Part shown: piece by piece, positions 56,853 to 64,000 of the stretch
Layout of the letters: the number at the start of each line of letters is the position of its first letter
Position numbering within the stretch: the stretch's first letter is position 1
Origin: Brachionus manjavacas
Lineage: Eukaryota > Rotifera > Eurotatoria > Ploima > Brachionidae
Length of the DNA stretch: 64,000 nucleotides
Direction of reading: 5' to 3'
Assembly (NCBI GenBank): GCA_019054805.1
Contig: JAHQIY010000003.1
Coordinates: forward strand, 5,022,001-5,086,000
Notes under the pieces: model-generated
What the model saw: the letters and a program-made list of their open reading frames with translations, nothing else
Databases searched by the model: none
Told to the model about the DNA's origin: nothing
Program-made: the position numbers and the translations under genes

Positions 56853-58470
56853 ATGGTATGTAAAAACCAGAGAGCTATCATAGCGAGGTTACGTATAGCC
56901 CTGCTCCGCAGGCTTATTAAGAAAGGAGCAAGGCGTGATAAGAACAACTATATAAACCAGTGTGCTAGCGAAGCAGAAGAAGCCAGCTTAAAAGGAACCT
57001 CCATAAACTACACAAGATCACTAATTCGATATGTAGCTCTTCATAGAGGTTCTAAATAGACCAGAACCTATAGAGTCTCTTAACCCTGAAGAAGCTACCA
57101 CTGACTTCGAAATTAACATTGAAGTGCCAAGCCTAAAAGAAATAGAAACTGCGATAAAGGCTATGAAAAACAGATAAGCCCCCCGTTGACGGAGTCACAG
57201 CAGAAATATTGAAGGCTGACAATAAGATCATAATTGGGAAATTACAAGACCTCTTCAGCTAGATATGGCGGCAAGAAATCATCCCAGAGGACTGGTCAAA
57301 TTGCCTAATTGTCAAGCTCCCAAAGAAAGGTAATAAAATGGTTTGTGACAATTTGCGAGGAATAACACTGTTACCAATAGCAAGCAAGGCGTTCTGCAGC
57401 ATAATACTGGAAAGAATCAGGAATTCCTTGGATGTTACACTTTGATAAGAACAAGCACGATTTATACTAGGAAGAGGATGCATAGACTAGATATTTACAC
57501 TTAAAAACATCATAGAACAAAGTCTGGAATGGAATAGCCCTGTATATCTTAACTTCGTTGACTTCAAGAAAGCCTTTGATAGCATACACAGAGAAACCTT
57601 GTGGGCCATATTAAAATCCTATGGCCTGCCACCGAAGATAGTTAACTTTATAAAACTCCTCTATGAGAAATTCGAGTGTAGCGTGATTCTGGAAAAAGGA
57701 CAATCTGAGAGCTTCAAAGTGTGTACAGGAGTCGGAAAAAGGTGCGTTCTCTTTTCAACACTATTCATAATACTGATTGACTATGTCATGAAGAAAACAA
57801 CTGCCAGTGCCAGGGGTATACAATGGGGTTTAATAAGAAAGCTTGAAGACTTAGACTTTGCAGACGATCTGGTGCTAATATCTAATACAGAAGCTTATAT
57901 GGATATAAATACGCAAGATTTGGCGAACAACGCTAAACCAACTAGTTATGTGCATAAACACAAAATTGGATACCCCAATCACCATAGATGCCCAAATCAC
58001 TTTAGCAAGTCTATTGAATAGACATGCTAGCTACAGTAAGGAAATATACTACTATACAACAGTGTAGTAAAAGTATGACGTACGGAAGTGAATGTTCGGG
58101 GATGTGTGAATCTGACAGGAAAAGTCTTAACACCTTCCACACGGGAAGCCTGCGGAGGATTCTCGGGATACACTGGCCTGAGAAATTTTCGCATGCTGAC
58201 CTATACAGAAGAACAAACTCAGACCCATTAAGTCAATGCATTAAGAACAAAAGACTGCGATGGCTCAGGCATGTACATAGAATGAAAGAAACGTGGATAC
58301 CAAAAAGAGCTTTTCAATGGACATCTCAAGGGTGACATGTCAGTAACATGGAGGTCAACAATCACGAAAGAGCTCATCGAAATGGGGAGAGGCAAGGGTA
58401 AAGGCAAAAGATCGACTTGAGTGGAAATCAAAAGTAATGACCCTATGCTCCACAAGAAGTGAATAAGGAA
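56853..58470 (+). pseudogene. RTE-like LINE ORF2 remnant (RT and C terminus)
   Basis: With repeated frame changes: PVDGVTAEILKADNKIIIGK, DWSNCLIVKLPKKGN, NFVDFKKAFDSIHRETLWAI, LPPKIVNFIKLLYEKFECSV, LDFADDLVLIS (catalytic Asps kept), then TYGSECSGM, LRRILGIHWPEKFSHADLYR, KRLRWLRHVHRM and TWRSTITKELIEMG, ending with an MLHKK-like tail. The C-terminal LRRILGI..P....N.DLYRRT and RW.GHV.R motifs are typical of RTE/BovB-like and related elements. Base composition is visibly higher in GC than flanking DNA. It ends about 490 bp before Timeless copy B. Confidence 0.8.
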
Positions 58471-58961
58471 AAAAAAAATAAATGTGAATTTTTTCAAAGA
58501 AATTGATATAAATCGCGTTTTCTCAAAAGGAATTCAATCAGCTACTACTTCTAGCTCTAAATGTAAATGGAAAGTATAAATCTTTTTTTCAAAAATCAGA
58601 TTCCAGATGTAAAATTCGAGGACCAAGAGGAATTTTTTAAATTTTATTTTTAATAAAATTTTCAATATTTTTTTGCCATCAAAAATTACAGGTCCATTGT
58701 TCCATTTTTGTTTTGGAACATTTGAGCTATTTGTAAAGTTATCTATGATTCTGAGCTTAAATTACCTTTTTTATGGATTGATATAGTAAAAGTCTTGCTG
58801 CAAAATATTTTAACCAAGAATTTATTATTCTGACTGAAAAATCTTGATCATCAAACAAAAGTTTTGTTGGAAAAGTACTTTCTCTGGATCTTTTTGCTGT
58901 TTGATTATTTTAATTTATCATTTTGAGATCAAAGAGTACAAATTGGATTCTTTTAAAAAAA

Positions 58962-61900
58962 ATGGAATCGAACAGCCATTTTAAATTTAATCTGAGTGGT
59001 CTGCTTGATTATTTCGAAAAAATTAACGATTCACTGCTTAATGAGGAAGAGTTCGACCGTGATGAGAGAAAAATTCGCAGGATTCTATTCAAACTCGGCA
59101 TTTCAAATCAACTAGTACCTTTCCATTCATTTATTTTAAAAAAACTCAATTCACATAAAGATAAATTTTTGACAACAATTGTGGAATTGCTCGATAATCA
59201 AAAAGAGCTCATCTCGGCAATAAAACTGATCAAAACTTACAATGAATCGCTTCGATTAATCATTAACTTAACTTCACCATTAGAATTTTTGTCCATTAAT
59301 CACAATTTTTTGCTGCCAATTTTACACAGATTTGATTTAGTTGTGAAGCCCGGTTATAGCAACCTAGAGATACCTGATTTTATCAATGAAATTTCACTGC
59401 TAAAAAATGAAAATTTTCAACAAAATGATATTTCCGTGTTAAACGATGCAAATATTGGATTGTTTAAAGAAATGTTGATTAAATCGGAAATATTTCCTTT
59501 AATCGGCCAGTCTTTGACCAACTTAATCGACTATTACAAGTCGATAAGCTCGACTTTCCATGCTCAAAAATCAGTTCATCCGAACCCGGTGCACTTAAAG
59601 CATTTTAAGCTTCTTAACAACATTTTGTTTGACAGCTTGGTGCTCAATTTGGCGCTGATGAGAAACCTGAGTGTGGACACAAACGAGACAAACTGTGCGT
59701 TGATTGTGAGTCTTTTATTGGAAGCCAATTTGGAGCCTTTCTTGCTTCAGTTGTCCAATTTGCCGGCAATAAATGAAAGCTTTTTGGAGAACAAAAAATT
59801 CGACCAGCGAGCATTTGTGTGCTATTCTCTCATAGCTCAGATAATGTCGCTTCTATTTTGCAAAGTTACTGTCCGGACTGTGCCAAACTCGGATCGATCT
59901 GACTCACCATCGATCAGCTCGGCGTCTTCTGGCTCGCTGCAGCACCTCCAAAATAATCCAACTAAGAACGATTGGCAACTAATGCAGAAAAAATTGAACA
60001 AATTTGCCCAAAAATTTTCCAAATCAGAGTCTTTTTCGAACATGGTCGAACAAATGGTTCGTCTGCTGAGCAAACCGGTTGATCTTTATGCTTATTTTGA
60101 TTTGTCCTATTTTTTGTGGCTAATTAAATTTTTAGTAAAAAATTTTATTCTTAAAGAATTAAAGGAATCGAATGAAGAAAGTGGTGGCCAAAGAAAAAAG
60201 ATAAAAAAAACTCTTATCAACCACGATCTGTTTGCTTACATCACATTTTTAATATTGGAAAGCTTTGAACAATTGATTTTTGACTCTAATTTAAAAAATA
60301 TCAATTTGCTTCGTTTATTTAAATTAAAAAAGTTTATTCATTCGGACAAGGAAATAAGCGAGGAACAATTCAGCAAAGTTACCAATGTAAATAGTTTAAA
60401 AGTGTTGTCTACAAGCATCAGTTGTCTCAATGAATTATTGAACTATTTAAGCCACTACATAGATCTGGTCAGCACTTTCAAAATTTTCAACACAGACTTG
60501 GCTGATTTTTTGTTTTTTCTTAATGAACTTTTGCATTTCGATGAGCTTAAACAACTATTTCCTCTTATAATGCGATTTTATTGCTACAATCAGCATGTGT
60601 ACTCCAATTCTCTGGTCAAGTCAATACTAATGACAAACCAAATTTTCTTGAGCACCATGAAACGCAGCTATGAACTCATCCGTAACATAATTAACAAAGA
60701 GCAAGAAAGAGAGTCTGACGGTGTCCTCAGTGACACAAATGCGACCAAAAATTCTTCGAGCATCGTCTCCAGTAGTCTTTCATATTCCAGTTTTAATCCA
60801 AATGAAATTTACAACTTGTATGCCAATACGCACACGTCACATATTCTAAAAGATGTTCTCACCCAGTTTGTGCACAATGATCCAAGTCTGAACCGATGTG
60901 TCATCGATTTGCTGGACTCGCTGATGTGCGAAACAAAAAAACACGAATACTTGTTTCACATGAATTTTGCTCTGGCCCTGGCCAACATAGCCACTTTGGA
61001 CAACTTTCACTCACTTGACCAGCACACCAAAACCATTGTGTCCAATTTGCTTAGTGGCATAAAAAGATTGTGCAAGAAAAGGCCACACTTTGCCAACAAA
61101 ATTTTGTTTAATATAAACTATGGCAATGAAAAATTAAATGCAGAAAATTATTTTGTGCAAAGTAAGAAGCGGAAAATTTCCGAAGTTTTGAGCAATTCGG
61201 ATTTTTTCGCTGACTCGGACTCAAACTCTTTTTCGCTTTCGAAAAATTCAACATACACATCGTCCATATCCTCGCTTAGATCCAAGGACACATCTTCGCC
61301 AAGTGAATCATCGCCAAATAACTCGAAAGATGCTGATGAAAATGTCCAAACAGCTGATGAAATGGATGATGGTGAAGCATTCAAAAACCTGGACACCCTA
61401 AACTATCCCAGCATGGCTGAGCTAAATAGAGAAATGCAAATTTTGATTGAAAATGAATTTTTGTATTGCATTAAATCAATGAAAGAATTCAAAAATCAAC
61501 AGTACAAATTGCCAAAAAGAGATGGTACTTGTGACGTATTCGACACTCTCATCCTAAACAAGATAATTGTCTATTTGGTCGACTTGTTCACTTCAAAGTC
61601 TGTAGACTCATCCAGAAATTTCGATGTCAGCTCATGGCAAATCTACAATTGTCTTTTGAACATGAAATTTTCCATGGATGACAAGATCAAGTATCTTAAC
61701 GAGCTAAATGATTCATACCTGAGTGGAAAGAATTTTTCCAAAGGCGTCAATCTGGGCTTGGGACCGATGAAAAACGAGTTTTTCAAAAGCAATGAATGCA
61801 TTCGAATTCGACAAGCATGTGATACGGACGAGTTCCGCAAGGCTCTAAAAGAAGCTTATACTAAATATCTAACAAATCGACTGTGCACTAAATCGAAGCG

Positions 61901-62309
61901 AACCCGCAACGCTCTTTTCTGGTTACTGAACATTTTAAAGAGCTTGAAGATCTATGTGTCCAAGAAAACAAAAAATATGGACAAAAATGCCAATGATGTG
62001 AACCACTTTATTTTAGTACCCAGCTCAAAAAATTCAAGTGTCCACGCCAAAATCACCAATTCTTCGATGGAATTTCAAGTTAAGCTGACTAATTATTACT
62101 ATGCATATAGACCCGGAATTCCTCTTATACCATTCCGGTACGAGCTTCAGCAAGTGTTTCATTCGGCGGATTTTTCGCATCTCCTGGATGCGTTCGGAAT
62201 AGTTGGATCAAAGACTGGGTTTCCATTCATACCCAATCAATGGCTGGACGCCAATAGACCAAATTTAAATGAATGTTTAGATTTAATGGAAAAGTGTATG
62301 TGTATTTGA
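58962..62309 (+). CDS. TIMELESS: Timeless/Timeout homologue, copy B (intact)
   Basis: An intronless frame of 1,115 residues; ATG at 58962 follows an A-rich stretch, and an upstream in-frame non-ATG extension is not used. The N terminus (EEFDRDERKIRRILFKLGIS, SLRLIINLTSPLEFL) and the NILFDSLVLNLALMRNLSVD, LLLEANLEPFLLQLSN and SLIAQIMSLLF segments follow the Timeless N-terminal helical repeat, including the VNLT and LV.N.L..P positions. LNRCVIDLLDSLM, KKRPHFANKILFN, SKRTRNALFWLL and the C-terminal IPLIPFRYELQQVFHSADF with WLDAN match the middle and C-terminal regions. The role expected by homology is replication-fork protection with Tipin, in the nucleus. It lacks copy A's GC-rich codons except in 59511-59934. 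A Ser/Asp-rich linker follows KKRKIS (middle). AATAAA at 62435 may be its poly-A signal. Divergence from other animals is large, so the family call rests on motif order. Confidence 0.75.
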   Translation: MESNSHFKFNLSGLLDYFEKINDSLLNEEEFDRDERKIRRILFKLGISNQLVPFHSFILKKLNSHKDKFLTTIVELLDNQKELISAIKLIKTYNESLRLIINLTSPLEFLSINHNFLLPILHRFDLVVKPGYSNLEIPDFINEISLLKNENFQQNDISVLNDANIGLFKEMLIKSEIFPLIGQSLTNLIDYYKSISSTFHAQKSVHPNPVHLKHFKLLNNILFDSLVLNLALMRNLSVDTNETNCALIVSLLLEANLEPFLLQLSNLPAINESFLENKKFDQRAFVCYSLIAQIMSLLFCKVTVRTVPNSDRSDSPSISSASSGSLQHLQNNPTKNDWQLMQKKLNKFAQKFSKSESFSNMVEQMVRLLSKPVDLYAYFDLSYFLWLIKFLVKNFILKELKESNEESGGQRKKIKKTLINHDLFAYITFLILESFEQLIFDSNLKNINLLRLFKLKKFIHSDKEISEEQFSKVTNVNSLKVLSTSISCLNELLNYLSHYIDLVSTFKIFNTDLADFLFFLNELLHFDELKQLFPLIMRFYCYNQHVYSNSLVKSILMTNQIFLSTMKRSYELIRNIINKEQERESDGVLSDTNATKNSSSIVSSSLSYSSFNPNEIYNLYANTHTSHILKDVLTQFVHNDPSLNRCVIDLLDSLMCETKKHEYLFHMNFALALANIATLDNFHSLDQHTKTIVSNLLSGIKRLCKKRPHFANKILFNINYGNEKLNAENYFVQSKKRKISEVLSNSDFFADSDSNSFSLSKNSTYTSSISSLRSKDTSSPSESSPNNSKDADENVQTADEMDDGEAFKNLDTLNYPSMAELNREMQILIENEFLYCIKSMKEFKNQQYKLPKRDGTCDVFDTLILNKIIVYLVDLFTSKSVDSSRNFDVSSWQIYNCLLNMKFSMDDKIKYLNELNDSYLSGKNFSKGVNLGLGPMKNEFFKSNECIRIRQACDTDEFRKALKEAYTKYLTNRLCTKSKRTRNALFWLLNILKSLKIYVSKKTKNMDKNANDVNHFILVPSSKNSSVHAKITNSSMEFQVKLTNYYYAYRPGIPLIPFRYELQQVFHSADFSHLLDAFGIVGSKTGFPFIPNQWLDANRPNLNECLDLMEKCMCI
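59511..59934 (+). repeat. Conversion tract shared with Timeless copy A
   Basis: These 424 bp are the partner of 30025-30447 (minus): one substitution (59877) and six instead of five As at 59793-59798. The tract is richer in GC than the rest of copy B and resembles copy A's codon use, which suggests A was the donor. Confidence 0.95.
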
Positions 62310-62924
62310 TTTCTATTAGCTGGAGATTTTTTTAATTTTGGGTATTTTATATTTTTTTAGAGATAATATTAATTATTAAATAGAGTAATGTTATTTAGCT
62401 GTATTGTTAGTTAGAATTTGGTTTGTTTAATTTAATAAACCGAAAGTATTTTAAAAATATGTTAACTAAATTTATGTACTTTGAGAAACAATATATCTAT
62501 TGTACAAATCTAATCCAAGTTTATCCAAGATTTATAAATCGATTTTTTTATTTTAATGTCACTTAATTATTAAATAAAAAACTTTTCTTGAACCATTTCG
62601 TTTATCTCATTTCAATACCAAAGATAGTACGTTTTAATTATTATTCAAAATCTATTTTTTTATAACAAAAATAGAGATCAACTTAAAATTCAATAAAAAA
62701 TAAAAATTCGTATTGCAGTTAAAATTATCAAAAAAGTTTGTTCTCTAAAATACGAAATTAGAATGAGTACGTTCCTAAATTTTCGTTTTTTTCAGCGTCC
62801 TCAGAGCACATTTATGTGAGTTAATGCACATCTTTTGTTTGTTATTTTAGTCTAATAAAGAAGATTCGAGAGTCGATCATTTAGAAATTAAAAATAATAA
62901 TTAGTAAAGTAAAGTGGTTCATTC
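62310..62924. other. Timeless copy B downstream spacer
   Basis: AT-rich, with the probable poly-A signal at 62435; nothing else recognised. Confidence 0.5.
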
Positions 62925-63545
62925 CAAGGCGTTAATCATGCGTAAATCTGATAACAGATTATGTGCAAGTTATGATTTGAAAGTATTTATTTTTGGTTTA
63001 AAAATATCGCTTGATTGAGCTTCGACTACATTCACTTCCATCATATTCCGGTCATTGACTACACGGTTTGTGAAGAAGTTATACCGTTTTGCACAATTCT
63101 TGATTATTTCTCTTTTAATTTTGTTTGGATGGCTTTTTGTACTTCTGCTTGAAAAAGTGAGTGGAGATTGCCAACTGATGTGATCAATATTTTCTTTTAA
63201 CTTAAAACATTTGAATTAGGTTGCCTTTCGTGCGCCTTTCAGTTAAATTGGTAAGATTCAGAGCTTTAAGTCTTTGATCGTAGTTCAGATTTTTAAAATC
63301 TGAAATATCACGATCTCTCTACACCCTCTAGAATTCTATTGTCTTTCTTTAGATTTGGGCACCATACTGGAATACCATACTCTAAATGAGGCCTTAATAG
63401 ACTTGCTTAAAGTAATTTAATGACCATATGTGTCCGAACTTAATACCATGAAGAACTTAACCTAATATTCTGTTGCTGCGAGCACACTTGCGAATGCCAT
63501 TTTGGATCGTTTTGGGTCCAGATTCCTAAGTTCATAAATGTTCAT
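62925..63545 (-). pseudogene. CR1-like LINE RT C-terminal fragment
   Basis: The minus strand holds SLLRPHLEYGIPVWCPNLKK and DNRILEGVERS, then, with stops and frame changes, a YDQRLKALNLTNLTERR-like segment and NFFTNRVVNDR. This is the thumb/C-terminal region of CR1/L2-type ORF2. Both ends are truncated. Confidence 0.75.
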
Positions 63546-64000
63546 AAGATCCCATTAGTCAAATAATTTAAGTTTTTATTAAGTTTTTACTAAAAATTAT
63601 ATCATTATACAAGTAATGAAAATTCGTTTAAATTAATTTTAATGAATAAAATGTGATCATGATCTGATCACACTTAAAGCATTCATGTTTCTGGCGTTCA
63701 AAATTTTAAAAATATATGATTATAAATTCAATTTTTTGATCACATTATAGATGTATGATTACCACAATCAAAAGTTCAAAAATGTTTAAAATTTTGAATA
63801 AAAACACTTTTAAAATATTTTTGGAAATAAAACGTCTTTTAAATTTTTTTTTTTCTAATTTAATTTTCGTTACTCGGTCTCCTTTATAAAACACAGATGA
63901 CACTAAAAATCAGCATCTAACATTTTTAATATTTACATTTTAATAATTAAATTTTGATCACTTAAATCAAAATATGATCATATAATTTTATGAATGATCA
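63546..64000. other. AT-rich terminal spacer
   Basis: Contains TGATCA/GATCA motifs repeatedly, including the inverted repeat TGTGATCA-TGATC-TGATCACA near 63653-63673. No gene was seen. Confidence 0.45.

Overview
The window is nuclear DNA of an AT-rich invertebrate animal. Genes have GT-AG introns, mostly 45-60 bp; proteins are animal-specific (PBAF subunit PHF10, NF-YB, Timeless, a mannose-receptor-like lectin, a seven-transmembrane receptor); and one tRNA-Asp has a Pol III T-run. Short introns, very AT-rich spacers, many decayed LINEs and foldback MITEs, and C-type lectin and orphan receptor genes would suit a monogonont rotifer or similar small-genome lophotrochozoan. That assignment is inference.

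Layout: 1-8.3 kb, PHF10-like gene (+, 5' end off the window), with two ~3 kb introns holding a piggyBac-like MITE, LINE scraps and a 444-bp palindromic MITE. 8.3-18.3 kb, a graveyard of non-LTR retrotransposons, including a Jockey-like element with intact gag-like ORF1 and broken ORF2. 19-21.3 kb, a single-exon 7TM receptor (-). 24.3-25.9 kb, tRNA-Asp (+), a secreted DUF2237 protein (-) and NF-YB (-). 27.6-31.1 kb, Timeless copy A (-, one-base frameshift). 31.3-37.5 kb, more LINE remnants, a SINE-like insertion with 17-bp target duplication and a GC-rich TIR element. 37.8-53.4 kb, a large lectin locus (-). 54-58.5 kb, AT-rich MITE sequence, a mariner-like remnant and an RTE-like LINE. 59-62.3 kb, Timeless copy B (+, intact). 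62.9-63.5 kb, a last LINE fragment.

Two systems stand out. First, the inverted Timeless paralogues share about 424 bp with one substitution and one indel, while their flanks are clearly diverged: the signature of recent gene conversion across about 28 kb. The frameshift in copy A lies inside this tract. Second, the lectin locus encodes, from signal peptide to cytoplasmic tail, about fourteen C-type lectin domains (some only half domains), three fibronectin type II domains, a SUEL-type galactose-binding lectin domain, a Ser/Thr stalk, one membrane span and a tail with an NPxY sorting motif. This resembles the mannose receptor, but the domain mixture is not the vertebrate one. It includes a 10-nt micro-exon that supplies the Trp of a calcium-site WND motif and a fibronectin II domain apparently nested inside a lectin domain. 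A LINE fragment lies in the middle of the locus, so it may be one gene or two.
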